A stretch of DNA of 64,000 nt, from the NCBI RefSeq assembly GCF_006351925.1, contig NZ_CP040924.1, forward strand, positions 3,408,501 to 3,472,500, given 5' to 3'. Below, one piece after another: positions 9,678 through 19,102 of the stretch. The stretch's first letter is position 1; every line of letters begins with the position of its first letter. The notes below the pieces were generated by a model that saw nothing but the letters and a program-made list of their open reading frames with translations, was not told the DNA's origin and ran no database searches. Made by a program: the position numbers and the translations under genes. The stretch comes from Clostridium thermarum. Lineage in GTDB: Bacteria; Bacillota; Clostridia; Clostridiales; Clostridiaceae.

Positions 9678-10508
9678 TTACAAATTTATAACCTTTCCAT
9701 TGAATAGTATACTGTCTATGTATATATCGTTTTGTTTTAGAATATCCTCAATATTACTTCTGCTACCCATTTGACATAATATTGCTCCCAATAATTGCGG
9801 TGACATTACTGAATAATCTCCCTGCCAAGGAACACTATAGGTTACTTCACTTACAGCTTTACCCTGTGAAACATCAGGTTGGAGACTATTATCTACATAC
9901 CATGTGAAGGCTTCACTTTTAATTTGTACTTTTCTGCTGGTAATAATAAAGTTTGCCTTTTGAAAGGCATATTTTATATCATTTGTTATTACGGGAGATA
10001 TCCCATATTCGCTTATTATATAATTACACAATTTATTTAATTTATCCATAAAATTAGAAATAAGTATTATGAATCGGCAATTTTTTGCTGCCTCTTCAAT
10101 AATCGCGTTATTTACATTGTCACAAGCATCATATATGGCTATACAACTACTCTTTAAACTCTTGTTACTGACTCGCAGCAGTAATTTTATACTATCTATT
10201 ACGCTGTGAGCAAACATTTTCTTTTGAAAAGTATTGTATATATTATTATAGTCATACAGCCTCCAAGTCTCCGGAGCCACGTATACGTTGGACCGCGAGA
10301 CTTTTTTCGCTGCCAAACTCATGTTATTTATATAGTTCTTTTGATTATAGTTTGGAGGAAGTGCTATTCTTGATATTCTTAGATTTAAGTCCTTAATATT
10401 ACTTTCTCCTATCTTGCTGATTGAAAAACGTTCTTTAATTCTTGTCAACCAGTAATCACTTTCATAACCTCTGGCTATATCACAAGTCACATGAGCTATG
10501 GGATACAT
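9678..10508 (-). CDS. Hypothetical protein between dusB and greA
   Basis: I do not recognise this 276-residue protein. It has no signal peptide or clear membrane helix. The middle (about residues 120-195) alternates hydrophobic strands and helices (SCIAIYDA, CRFIILIS, ANFIITS), which suggests a Rossmann-like alpha/beta fold, but no clean glycine-rich dinucleotide motif is visible. The C-terminus includes SPQLLGAILCQMGSR. The ATG follows CGAGGT. It is on the same strand as dusB (91 bp upstream) and may share its transcript. Function unknown. Confidence 0.7.
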   Translation of the reverse strand: MYPIAHVTCDIARGYESDYWLTRIKERFSISKIGESNIKDLNLRISRIALPPNYNQKNYINNMSLAAKKVSRSNVYVAPETWRLYDYNNIYNTFQKKMFAHSVIDSIKLLLRVSNKSLKSSCIAIYDACDNVNNAIIEEAAKNCRFIILISNFMDKLNKLCNYIISEYGISPVITNDIKYAFQKANFIITSRKVQIKSEAFTWYVDNSLQPDVSQGKAVSEVTYSVPWQGDYSVMSPQLLGAILCQMGSRSNIEDILKQNDIYIDSILFNGKVINL

Positions 10509-10599
10509 ATTAACCTCGAAAATACATGCTATATTTTAATTGTATTCCCATAACTCCTCTAAAATTCTATCATTTTAATTAAAATCATATGTTTTTCAG

Positions 10600-11580
10600 C
10601 TATGGCTGTAAATTATTCAACAATTCATCCTTATACGCCAAGAGAAGTTTTATTACATTCTCACTGCTATTCTCTAAGTTTATAGCATTTTTTATTTCTG
10701 TACAATTTGGCATGCCTTTAATATACCAGGCTGTATGCTTTCTCATCTCTCTAACAGCCTTATATTCGCCATGATATTTAACCGCAAGGCCATAATGCCT
10801 GATACACAAGTCTATTCTTTCACTACAGTCCGGATAAACCACCCTTCTTCCTGCAAGACCATCTCTAATCTGCTTGAAGATCCATGGATTTCCTAAACTT
10901 CCTCTGCCAATCATAATACCATCACAATTGGTAATATCTTTTATCAACTTTGCATCTTCTACGCTCTTAACATCTCCGTTTCCTATGACCGGAATAGTAA
11001 CGGCCTCTTTTACCCTAGCTATTATGTCCCAATCTGCCACACCTTCATACATCTGTTGTCTGGTTCTTCCGTGAACTGTTATAGCATCTGCACCGGCCTC
11101 TTCTATAATTTTTGCAAAATCCACAGCATTAATTTTATCATTTGTGAAACCTTTTCTAAACTTTACCGTTACAGGTTTAATAGAAGCCCTTTTTACTTCC
11201 CTAACAATTTCTGCAGCCAATTCCGGTGTTTTCATCAATGCCGATCCCTCGCCGTTATTGACTATTTTAGGGGCAGGGCATCCCATGTTAATATCTACTA
11301 TGCATACTTCATCATCGGTATTAAATCTTTCACAGACCTTTGCCATTATATAAGGATCATTACCAAATATTTGAACGGCAATCGGTCTTTCTTCCTCTGA
11401 GGTACGAAGTAAGGTCTCAGTATTTTCACTCCCATAAAACAATGCCTTTGCACTGACCATTTCGCTATAAACTAAGCCGCACCCCATCTCCTTGCACAGG
11501 CCCCTAAATGCAATATCTGTAACTCCTGCCATTGGTGCTAAAAAAACATTATTATCAAAGGAAAGATTTAAAATTTTCAC
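10600..11580 (-). CDS. dusB: tRNA-dihydrouridine synthase
   Basis: Reduces uridines in the tRNA D-loop using FMN and NADPH. The 326-residue protein opens with the FMN-binding APMAGVTD segment (residues 16-23), contains the NMGCPAP motif with the catalytic Cys, VHGRTRQQMYEG, and the FMN phosphate-binding GIMIGRGSLGNPW. The start is GTG, with AGTAGGTG overlapping the end of coaX 8 bp away, so coaX and dusB are translationally close and likely co-transcribed. The coaX-dus neighbourhood matches the B. subtilis order. Confidence 0.93.
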   Translation of the reverse strand: MKILNLSFDNNVFLAPMAGVTDIAFRGLCKEMGCGLVYSEMVSAKALFYGSENTETLLRTSEEERPIAVQIFGNDPYIMAKVCERFNTDDEVCIVDINMGCPAPKIVNNGEGSALMKTPELAAEIVREVKRASIKPVTVKFRKGFTNDKINAVDFAKIIEEAGADAITVHGRTRQQMYEGVADWDIIARVKEAVTIPVIGNGDVKSVEDAKLIKDITNCDGIMIGRGSLGNPWIFKQIRDGLAGRRVVYPDCSERIDLCIRHYGLAVKYHGEYKAVREMRKHTAWYIKGMPNCTEIKNAINLENSSENVIKLLLAYKDELLNNLQP

Positions 11581-11588
11581 CTATTCAC

Positions 11589-12368
11589 CTACTCTTTGTT
11601 CTTTTCATATATTATTCTCAAACCTTCTAATGTCAGATATGAATTCACTTCATCTATATATTTCGACTCACCTGATATAAGCTTTGCAAGACCGCCGGTA
11701 GCAATCACAAATGCTTTTTCGCTATCATAATCTCTCATTTCCTTTTGCATCTTAGAAACTATATAGTCTACTTGACCTATATATCCATAAATTACACCAG
11801 CCTGCATGCTTGTAACTGTATTTTTACATATAACGGAAGAAGGTTTATTTATCTCTATTCTGGGAAGCTTGGCTGCTCTTTCAAACAAGGCCTCTGCAGA
11901 TATTTTTATTCCCGGACAAATAGCCCCTCCAAGGTAATCACCGTTTCTAGTTACTGCGCAGAAGGTTGTAGCTGTGCCAAAATCTATAATTATTAGGGGC
12001 CGCTTGTATATCTCATGTGCTGCCACAGCATTTACAATCCTATCAGCACCTACCTCTTTAGGGTTATCATATTTGATATTAATACCTGTTTTCACCCCTG
12101 GACCTACTACTATAGGATCAACCTCAATATATTTTTTTATCATATGCTCCAATGAATACATTATATTAGGCACTACAGAAGATATTATCACTCCAGTAAC
12201 ATCTTTTATATCCAGATTATTCATCATAAAAAGATGATGCACCGTTACTCCGTACTCATCAGCACTTCTTTTTGAATCCGTAGATAATCTCCAGTCTGCT
12301 ATCAGACTCTTATTTTTATATACACCAAGTACAATATTAGTATTTCCAACATCTACAACAAGTATCAT
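11589..12368 (-). CDS. coaX: Type III pantothenate kinase
   Basis: Phosphorylates pantothenate, the first step of coenzyme A synthesis; type III enzymes belong to the ASKHA superfamily. The 259-residue protein begins with [11 protein letters not shown] (phosphate-binding loop, residues 5-15) and has [20 protein letters not shown] and GGAICPGI, all typical of CoaX. Length is normal. It is followed after 8 bp by dusB. Confidence 0.95.
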   Translation of the reverse strand: MILVVDVGNTNIVLGVYKNKSLIADWRLSTDSKRSADEYGVTVHHLFMMNNLDIKDVTGVIISSVVPNIMYSLEHMIKKYIEVDPIVVGPGVKTGINIKYDNPKEVGADRIVNAVAAHEIYKRPLIIIDFGTATTFCAVTRNGDYLGGAICPGIKISAEALFERAAKLPRIEINKPSSVICKNTVTSMQAGVIYGYIGQVDYIVSKMQKEMRDYDSEKAFVIATGGLAKLISGESKYIDEVNSYLTLEGLRIIYEKNKE

Positions 12369-12391
12369 AAGACCACCATCCTATATAGTAT

Positions 12392-12417
12392 AAAAGCAGC
12401 CTATAGTAGCTGCTTTT
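12392..12417 (-). terminator. Terminator after the biotin-carrier gene
   Basis: A 9-bp stem (12392-12400 with 12409-12417) lies between the end of the biotin carrier gene and coaX. On the minus strand it is followed by TTTTATA, separating the carboxyltransferase set from coaX-dusB. Confidence 0.6.
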
Positions 12418-12485
12418 TAATAGTTTGTTATCATTATAACAATATAATTCTAGCAACTTATTGGCATTTGTCAAGCCTTTCCAAA

Positions 12486-12923
12486 CTACTGTATAACAAG
12501 CAATACATCACCGGTATCTACTGATGTCCCCTTAGTAACATTTATGCTAACAACTTTGCAATCTCTTGGTGCCATAATTTCATTTTCCATTTTCATGGCC
12601 TCCAGCACCATTAGTACTTCACCTTTCTTTACTGTACTCCCTACAGATACATCAACCCTGACGATTGTACCAGGCATAGGGCACTCAATCTTTTCTCCAT
12701 CTGCCGCTTGGGTCTGTGATAGCTCTGGCTCATTCTTCTTTGTTTCTTCTGCCTCCTTTGGAGTTTCTTCCTTTTTCGGTTGTTGTGTAATAACCTTCTC
12801 CTCCGAAGGTCCCTCAGTATAAAGTGGTACTGTATTGGTTACGGGTATTACCAAATCTCCCTGAACTTCTTCAACTTCAACTGCATACTTTTTGCCATTT
12901 ACAGTGACATAATACTTCTTCAT
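12486..12923 (-). CDS. Biotin carboxyl carrier protein (decarboxylase gamma type)
   Basis: Carries carboxybiotin between active sites. With the ATG at 12923 (GGGAGG ribosome site 7 nt upstream) the protein is 145 residues. An N-terminal segment is followed by a Pro/Glu/Lys-rich linker (about residues 40-75) and a C-terminal biotinyl/lipoyl domain with the biotinylation motif EAMKMEN. This linker-plus-domain design is typical of the biotin subunit of sodium-pumping decarboxylases. It lies after the OadG-like and carboxyltransferase genes, all in one direction. No beta (membrane decarboxylase) subunit is present in the window. Confidence 0.88.
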   Translation of the reverse strand: MKKYYVTVNGKKYAVEVEEVQGDLVIPVTNTVPLYTEGPSEEKVITQQPKKEETPKEAEETKKNEPELSQTQAADGEKIECPMPGTIVRVDVSVGSTVKKGEVLMVLEAMKMENEIMAPRDCKVVSINVTKGTSVDTGDVLLVIQ

Positions 12924-12941
12924 AAAAAATCCTCCCAAGAA

Positions 12942-13289
12942 TTATTCCGGTATTATACTTTCATTTCTCCAATTGAAATTACCGCTATTCACTAATTTTA
13001 TTGACTTTATTACAAATTGTTCTGCAGACATACCGCTGTATGTGCATATAGCGGCAATAATAGCTGCAACAACCTCTTCGTCATTATTTTCTGTTTGTTC
13101 TTGCCTAATGGCTCCAGGACTGCTTTCCTCTAAGGTAATAGCTGCAGTGTCAATAGACTCAATCTCACTATTAGACTTAAGCTGCCTATACTGAGACAAT
13201 AAGTACAGCATTACCACAACAAGAACCGCCAAAACTACAGCCATAAAGCTTACCACACTGACTAAGTTATCACTAAATAATTCTCGCAT
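12942..13289 (-). CDS. OadG-like small membrane subunit
   Basis: A protein of 115 residues with one N-terminal transmembrane helix (about residues 9-31) and a short cytoplasmic tail that includes EEVVAAIIAAICTYSG. This matches the design of the small OadG/MmdD subunit of sodium-translocating decarboxylases, which tethers the complex. ATG 13289 follows GGAGGGG at good spacing; a GTG two codons earlier overlaps that site. It sits between the carboxyltransferase and biotin carrier genes. Sequence similarity for this family is weak, so context carries the call. Confidence 0.7.
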   Translation of the reverse strand: MRELFSDNLVSVVSFMAVVLAVLVVVMLYLLSQYRQLKSNSEIESIDTAAITLEESSPGAIRQEQTENNDEEVVAAIIAAICTYSGMSAEQFVIKSIKLVNSGNFNWRNESIIPE

Positions 13290-13304
13290 TTTCACCCCTC
13301 CGTT

Positions 13305-14789
13305 TTATATGAGAACACTTCCATGCTTTCTTGGGTATCTAAGTTCTCTTTTACTCTGAAGCATGTCAAAGCTCCTAAGCAAGGTAATTCTTGCTTCAGA
13401 GGGTTTGATTACATCATCTATATGGCCATCCTCAGCAGCTTTAAGGGCTGAAGCCTCTTTTGCAATGAATTTCTTCAGAAGCTCATCTTCCTTCAACTTT
13501 GGATTATCCGATAAAGTTATTTCCTCTCCGTGTAAGTATCTCACCATTTCAGAAGGGTCTGCTGGGCATATAGTGGCATATGGAAGTGCAAAAGCTAGGT
13601 CAAAGGCAGTGTCTTTACTCGCAAAGGCCATGTGACCTGCACCTAAAGAATTCCCAATTATCAATGCAACCTTCGGAACATTTGCTTCTACAAGAGCATA
13701 CACCAGCTTGGCTGCATATAGAGATAGTCCCTTAGCCTCTTCTTCAGCACTTCCAATAAAACCCTTGCAATCAACTAATGATAATATAGATATATTGAAG
13801 GCATTACACAGCTTTATAAATTTGACAGCTTTTTCACAATCCTTAATATTAAGTCCCTGAGCTCTTGAGCTATCTGTTGCAATAACTCCTAAACTTAAAC
13901 CTCTTAACTTAATAAAGCAAGTGTATAGGTCAGTCCCCATACAATTATCAATTTCAAATACACTATTTTCATCTGCAATATAAGTCAAAATCTCTTTATA
14001 TGTAGCTTTTCCTTCACAATAAAGAGTGTCAATATCATTTTTTATGACCTCATCCATTGCTGATGCTTCAAAGCTCATTAATTGACGGTTATTTCGAGGA
14101 ATGTAAGATAGAGTGGACTTTATCTTATCCAGCCCGTCTTTGTCATTGTCTGCAATTAATTGGACACTTCCGCTTCTTGCCCCAACTTCAGCGGTTGCAT
14201 ATTTGCTGCCTTCAGTATATGTTCTACTTTGTTTTTCTATTCTCTCTGAAGAATTTATATAAAGCTCTGCCACTTTTGTCATAATTGTAATATCACTAAG
14301 GCATGCAGATATGGCAGCTGCTCCAGTGCAAGGTCCACATACCAGAGATATTTGGGGTATAACACCTGACATTTTGGATTGCAAGTTCAAAATGGCTCCG
14401 TAGGAAGATAAAATGCTCATGCCCTCATTGATATCTCCACCAACCGAATCGAGTATATGTATTAGAGGAGCACCCATTTTTAAAGCTAAATTCATTATAT
14501 TCAAGATCTTTTCAGAATTACTTTTATTCATTATTCCGCCGTTAACTGTAATGTCCTGACTGTATATATAGACAAGACTTCCATTAATTGTACCGTAACC
14601 AGTTAGTACTCCTCCTCCATTGCCTTTAGACAAAAGTCCCAACTCAACAAAAGAATCCTTATCAATCAAGTATTCTATTCTCTCTCTTGCTGTCATTTTT
14701 CCATTACTATGCTGTATAGAGTCTTTTCCCGATCCACCACCTTCTAAACTAATAGCTCTTCTATTACTCAACTCATCAAAATCTATCAT
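13305..14789 (-). CDS. Acyl-CoA carboxyltransferase subunit (methylmalonyl-CoA decarboxylase alpha-like), divergent
   Basis: This is a crotonase-fold carboxyltransferase, the family that moves CO2 between an acyl-CoA and biotin. The 494-residue protein starts with the usual GKMTARERIEYLIDKDSFVELG, then VLTGYGTINGSLVYIYSQD, and later LVCGPCTGAAAISACLSD and EEAKGLSLYAAKLVYALVEA. Several stretches normally conserved in MmdA/PccB differ: the segment after SDITIM and the C-terminal AYGGAY-type loop, here NSLGAGHMA. It heads a three-gene set with an OadG-like protein and a biotin carrier but no biotin carboxylase or beta subunit. The substrate cannot be assigned. Confidence 0.8.
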   Translation of the reverse strand: MIDFDELSNRRAISLEGGGSGKDSIQHSNGKMTARERIEYLIDKDSFVELGLLSKGNGGGVLTGYGTINGSLVYIYSQDITVNGGIMNKSNSEKILNIMNLALKMGAPLIHILDSVGGDINEGMSILSSYGAILNLQSKMSGVIPQISLVCGPCTGAAAISACLSDITIMTKVAELYINSSERIEKQSRTYTEGSKYATAEVGARSGSVQLIADNDKDGLDKIKSTLSYIPRNNRQLMSFEASAMDEVIKNDIDTLYCEGKATYKEILTYIADENSVFEIDNCMGTDLYTCFIKLRGLSLGVIATDSSRAQGLNIKDCEKAVKFIKLCNAFNISILSLVDCKGFIGSAEEEAKGLSLYAAKLVYALVEANVPKVALIIGNSLGAGHMAFASKDTAFDLAFALPYATICPADPSEMVRYLHGEEITLSDNPKLKEDELLKKFIAKEASALKAAEDGHIDDVIKPSEARITLLRSFDMLQSKRELRYPRKHGSVLI

Positions 14790-14896
14790 TATCTGTGCCT
14801 CCTAACTATAAACCCTAATGCAACTCATTTTTTATGTTATCATAATGGAGTGTATTTGTACATCAGACTAACAATTAACCTTGGTTACAAATAATT

Positions 14897-14928
14897 TAAC
14901 CCTGTATAAGAAGTCTTATACAGGGTTA
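14897..14928. terminator. Terminator between fhs and the carboxyltransferase operon
   Basis: A perfect 15-bp stem (14897-14911 with 14914-14928) and minimal loop lies just past the fhs stop. The T-run is better on the plus strand, but no plus-strand gene precedes it. Confidence 0.75.
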
Positions 14929-14946
14929 GTTTTTCTACAATAATTA

Positions 14947-16617
14947 CTAAAATAAACCGGTAATTGAACCATCCTGCTGTATATCCATTCTCTCAGCAGC
15001 GGGAACCTTAGGCAAGCCCGGCATAGTCATTATGTCCCCAGTTAAGACTACGATAAACCCTGCACCGTTAGATACCCTTACTTCTTTTACGTTAATTGTG
15101 AACCCTTCGGGCCTTCCTAATAGCTGAGGATCATCCGATAGTGAATATTGCGTTTTCGCCACACATATAGGCCTTTTGTCTAAGCCAAGCTTCTCTATTT
15201 CAGCTATTTGCTTTTCCGCATTTTTATCAAATGATACATCCTTAGCACCATATATTTCTCTTGCAATTATCCTCATCTTTTCTCTGATAGGTAATTTTTC
15301 ATCATATAGAAGTTTAAAATCTCCACTTTTATGTTTTATGGTTTCAAGGACAGCCTTGGCCAATTCCAAGCCACCTTCTCCTCCCTTTTCCCATACTTCT
15401 GTAAGGGCTACAGGTACTTCTATAGAATCACAGAATTGCTTAATAAATTGAATTTCTTCATTACTATCTGTAACAAATCTATTGATTGCAACAACTGCAG
15501 GTACTCCAAACTTCTTTACATTTTCAATCTGCTTGTGTAAATTCTCTATTCCTCTGGCTAGGGCCTCCACATCTGGTTTGCTAAGCATATCCTTCTTTAC
15601 CCCTCCATGATGCTTAAGGGCTCTGATGGTAGCAACGATTACTACACAGCTTGGAGCAAGCTGTCCAAACCTACACTTAATATTCATAAATTTTTCGGCC
15701 CCTAAGTCAGCTCCAAAGCCAGCCTCTGTCACAACAAAATCTCCTAATTTAAGTGCGATTTTTGTGGCTAATATGCTGTTGCAGCCATGAGCTATATTTG
15801 CAAAAGGTCCTCCATGTATTATAGCCGGAGTATTTTCTAAAGTTTGTACAAGATTAGGTTTAATAGCATCCTTCATCAATAGTGCCATAGCACCATGCAC
15901 ATTTAGATCTCTGCAATATACAGGTTCTCCATTGATATTATAAGCTACAATTATATTTCCGAAACGCTCCTTAAGGTCCATTAAGTTCTTGGCCAAGCAA
16001 AGAATAGCCATTATTTCAGACGCTACAGTTATCATGAAGCCTTCTTCTCTTGGAAAGCCATTGATCTTTCCCCCAAGGCCTACCACTATTTCCCTTAAGG
16101 CTCTGTCATTCATATCTATTACTCTTTTAAACACAATTCTTCTTAAGTCTATATTTAAGCTATTTCCTTGATGTATATGATTGTCTATAGCTGCACACAA
16201 AAGATTGTTTGCAGAAGTGATAGCATGAAAATCACCGGTAAAGTGAAGGTTTATATCTTCCATTGGAACTACCTGGGCATATCCCCCGCCGGCAGCTCCG
16301 CCTTTAACTCCAAACACCGGACCGAGAGACGGTTCTCTCAAGGCTATTATGGCATTTTTCTTCATTTTGCATAAGGCTTGACCCAATCCAACTGTTACCG
16401 TTGATTTTCCCTCTCCGGCAGGAGTTGGATTTATGGCAGTTACAAGGATAAGCTTTCCATCTTTTTTTTCTTTATGTCTATCCAATACGTCCAAAGAAAT
16501 TTTACATTTATACTTTCCGTATAAATCAATATCTTCTTCAGTTAATCCTATTTTCTCTGCTATAACAGCTATTTTTTCCATGGTTGCACTCTGAGCTATT
16601 TCAATATCACTTTTCAT
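14947..16617 (-). CDS. fhs: Formate--tetrahydrofolate ligase
   Basis: Makes 10-formyl-tetrahydrofolate from formate, ATP and THF, feeding purine synthesis and one-carbon metabolism. With ATG 16617 (AAGGATGT upstream) the protein is 556 residues, the usual size; 13 extra upstream codons in frame overlap a terminator and are unlikely to be translated. It has the P-loop [14 protein letters not shown], the [20 protein letters not shown] segment, and [11 protein letters not shown]. It is placed between ftsH and the carboxyltransferase set, an insertion relative to the B. subtilis order. Confidence 0.97.
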   Translation of the reverse strand: MKSDIEIAQSATMEKIAVIAEKIGLTEEDIDLYGKYKCKISLDVLDRHKEKKDGKLILVTAINPTPAGEGKSTVTVGLGQALCKMKKNAIIALREPSLGPVFGVKGGAAGGGYAQVVPMEDINLHFTGDFHAITSANNLLCAAIDNHIHQGNSLNIDLRRIVFKRVIDMNDRALREIVVGLGGKINGFPREEGFMITVASEIMAILCLAKNLMDLKERFGNIIVAYNINGEPVYCRDLNVHGAMALLMKDAIKPNLVQTLENTPAIIHGGPFANIAHGCNSILATKIALKLGDFVVTEAGFGADLGAEKFMNIKCRFGQLAPSCVVIVATIRALKHHGGVKKDMLSKPDVEALARGIENLHKQIENVKKFGVPAVVAINRFVTDSNEEIQFIKQFCDSIEVPVALTEVWEKGGEGGLELAKAVLETIKHKSGDFKLLYDEKLPIREKMRIIAREIYGAKDVSFDKNAEKQIAEIEKLGLDKRPICVAKTQYSLSDDPQLLGRPEGFTINVKEVRVSNGAGFIVVLTGDIMTMPGLPKVPAAERMDIQQDGSITGLF

Positions 16618-16637
16618 AAACAACACATCCTTTTTAA

Positions 16638-16661
16638 AAAGGATGACATCTGTCATCCTTT
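16638..16661 (-). terminator. ftsH terminator overlapping its stop codon
   Basis: An 11-bp stem (16638-16648 with 16651-16661) begins within the ftsH stop codon and is followed by T's on the minus strand. The fhs ribosome site lies immediately downstream. Confidence 0.75.
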
Positions 16662-18471
16662 ATACTGTAGCATTAAATATTTCTTCAAATTCGTATGCTT
16701 CAAGCTTTTCCTTTTCAAGTAATGCTTGAGCCACTGCATGAAGCTTATTCATATTGTCACCTATTAACTTTTCAGCTCTATGATAAGCATCATCTATAAG
16801 TCTCTTTATCTCTTTATCTATCTTAGCACCAACTTCTTCGCTGAAGTTCCTGCTTCTACCGATATCTCTTCCCAAAAAGACCTCGTTGTGGTCTGAACCT
16901 AGAGCCATAGGACCTATCTCATCACTCATACCGTACTCCATAACCATCTTTCTTGCTATGGCTGTGGCCCTTTCAATATCATTTTGAGCACCGGTACATA
17001 TATCATCTAGGGCAAGTTTTTCTGCCACTCTGCCGCCTAGCAAAACAGCCATTTGATCTAAAAGATAAGATTTTGACACATGAGTTTTATCATCCTTAGG
17101 AAGGTGCATTGTATAACCTGCTGCCATTCCTCTAGGTACTATACTTATGTGATGCAGAGGATCTGCATTTGGTACAAGCTTAGCCACTATTGCATGGCCT
17201 GCTTCATGATAAGCTGTTATCTTCTTATCGTACTCTTGTATTACTCTGCTCTTCTTCTCCGGACCAGCAATTACTCTTGTTACTGCTTCCTCTAATTCTT
17301 GCTGTCCAATAACCTTCTTATTGTTTCTTACTGCTAAGAGGGCAGCTTCATTCATTAAGTTCTCCAAATCTGCACCGGTAAAGCCTGAAGTAGTCTTAGC
17401 CAGTACATCCAGTTTTACGTCATCTGATAACTTTTTATTTCTGGAATGAACCTTAAGAATTTCTTCTCTACCTTTAACATCAGGAGCTCCAACCACTATC
17501 TGTCTATCAAATCTACCTGGTCTTAATAGGGCAGGGTCTAATATATCCGGTCTGTTAGTTGCTGCTATGATTATTATACCTTCATTTATTCCAAAGCCAT
17601 CCATTTCAACTAACAACTGATTTAATGTTTGTTCTCTTTCATCATGACCACCGCCAAGGCCTGCGCCTCTTTGTCTTCCCACAGCATCAATTTCATCTAT
17701 GAAAACTATACTTGATGTATGTTTCTTCGCCTGATCAAATAAATCTCTTACCCTGGAAGCACCCACACCTACAAACATTTCAACAAAGTCAGAACCTGAG
17801 ATGCTGAAGAACGGTACGCCTGCTTCACCTGAAACAGCCTTTGCAAGCAAGGTTTTTCCTGTTCCTGGAGGTCCTACCAATAAGACTCCCTTAGGTATTC
17901 TGGCTCCCATGTCAGTGTATTTCTTAGGTTGCTTTAAAAAGTCTACAATTTCGGCAAGCTCAGCCTTTTCCTCATCGGCTCCGGCAACATCTGCAAAAGT
18001 TACCCTTTTCTTATCTGGTGAAGCCATCTTAGCCCTGCTCTTACCAAAATTCATTACCCCTCTGCTACCACCGCCGCCTTGTGACTGCTGCATAAATAAG
18101 AACCAAAAGGCCACCAGCATTACAATCAGTAAAATGGTTGGTAGGTATTGTATCCAAAACGGAACATTAGTGGGCTTTACATAAGTCTCCTTCATAGTGT
18201 TACTTGCTGGATATTTATCAATTATTTGAAGCACCCTCTGATAAGGGACTATTGCTTGATATTCCTTATTGGTATCAGCAAACTTTCCTGTAACTGTCAT
18301 CATATCTTCATGAACCTGCATCGAAGCGAGTTTTCCACCCTCATATGCTTTTTCAAACTCATCGGCTGTTATTGTATTAGATCCTCTTCCGGCATCCACC
18401 AAAAGAAAAGCCGCAACAATTACCATTATCAATACAAAAAGCCAGAGTGTTGCACTGGAAAATTTCTTCAT
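16660..18471 (-). CDS. ftsH: ATP-dependent zinc metalloprotease FtsH
   Basis: Membrane-anchored AAA+ protease that degrades misfolded membrane and short-lived regulatory proteins. The 603-residue protein has two transmembrane helices (about residues 7-25 and 107-126), Walker A GPPGTGKT, Walker [12 protein letters not shown], the second region of homology ([19 protein letters not shown]), and the zinc-binding HEAGH. The C-terminus holds the usual coiled-coil peptidase end. It is downstream of hpt, as in B. subtilis. Confidence 0.98.
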   Translation of the reverse strand: MKKFSSATLWLFVLIMVIVAAFLLVDAGRGSNTITADEFEKAYEGGKLASMQVHEDMMTVTGKFADTNKEYQAIVPYQRVLQIIDKYPASNTMKETYVKPTNVPFWIQYLPTILLIVMLVAFWFLFMQQSQGGGGSRGVMNFGKSRAKMASPDKKRVTFADVAGADEEKAELAEIVDFLKQPKKYTDMGARIPKGVLLVGPPGTGKTLLAKAVSGEAGVPFFSISGSDFVEMFVGVGASRVRDLFDQAKKHTSSIVFIDEIDAVGRQRGAGLGGGHDEREQTLNQLLVEMDGFGINEGIIIIAATNRPDILDPALLRPGRFDRQIVVGAPDVKGREEILKVHSRNKKLSDDVKLDVLAKTTSGFTGADLENLMNEAALLAVRNNKKVIGQQELEEAVTRVIAGPEKKSRVIQEYDKKITAYHEAGHAIVAKLVPNADPLHHISIVPRGMAAGYTMHLPKDDKTHVSKSYLLDQMAVLLGGRVAEKLALDDICTGAQNDIERATAIARKMVMEYGMSDEIGPMALGSDHNEVFLGRDIGRSRNFSEEVGAKIDKEIKRLIDDAYHRAEKLIGDNMNKLHAVAQALLEKEKLEAYEFEEIFNATV

Positions 18472-18565
18472 ATCTGGCCCCCCTCTCTATAAAATTTGCT
18501 ATCTAACTTGATACTATAAAATTGTATCATAACAGTTTTTTCATTACAATAACTTTATTGTAACA

Positions 18566-19102
18566 TTATTTATAAACCTCTTCCTTCAGTATGCCGATAA
18601 AAGGTAAGTTTCTATACCTTTCCGCATAATCCAATCCATAGCCAACCAAGAAGTGATCCGGTACTTCAAAGCCTTGATATTTCACTTCTATTTCTACCCT
18701 TCTTCTCTCAGGTTTATTCAATAAGCAAGCAACTTCTATGGATGATGGTTTCCTTGCCTTCAGGTATTCCAATAAGTACTTTAATGTTATCCCTGAATCT
18801 ATTATGTCCTCTACTATGAGTATATCCTTTCCTTCTATAGGATAATCTAAATCCTTTAATATCCTAACGATGCCAGAGCTTTCCGTTGCCGCTCCATAAC
18901 TTGAAACCGCCATAAAGTCCATACAACATGGAATCTCAATGTTCTTCATCAAATCGGACATAAACATTACAGAGCCCTTTAATACTCCAACCAGCACCAG
19001 TTCTTTGCCCTCATAATCCTGAGTAATTATTTTTCCCAGTTCTTTTACTTTCTCCTTAATTTTGTTCTCATCCAATAGAATTTCTTTTAAGTGCTTTATC
19101 AT
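18566..19102 (-). CDS. hpt: Hypoxanthine phosphoribosyltransferase
   Basis: Salvages hypoxanthine and guanine using PRPP. The 178-residue protein contains the PRPP-binding loop ILIVEDIIDSGITL, the GSVMFMSDLM segment and the FLVGYGLDYAERYRNLPFIG C-terminal motif. Its ATG overlaps the tilS stop by 4 bp (ATGA), so the two are translationally coupled. The tilS-hpt-ftsH order is conserved in many Firmicutes. Confidence 0.97.
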   Translation of the reverse strand: MIKHLKEILLDENKIKEKVKELGKIITQDYEGKELVLVGVLKGSVMFMSDLMKNIEIPCCMDFMAVSSYGAATESSGIVRILKDLDYPIEGKDILIVEDIIDSGITLKYLLEYLKARKPSSIEVACLLNKPERRRVEIEVKYQGFEVPDHFLVGYGLDYAERYRNLPFIGILKEEVYK

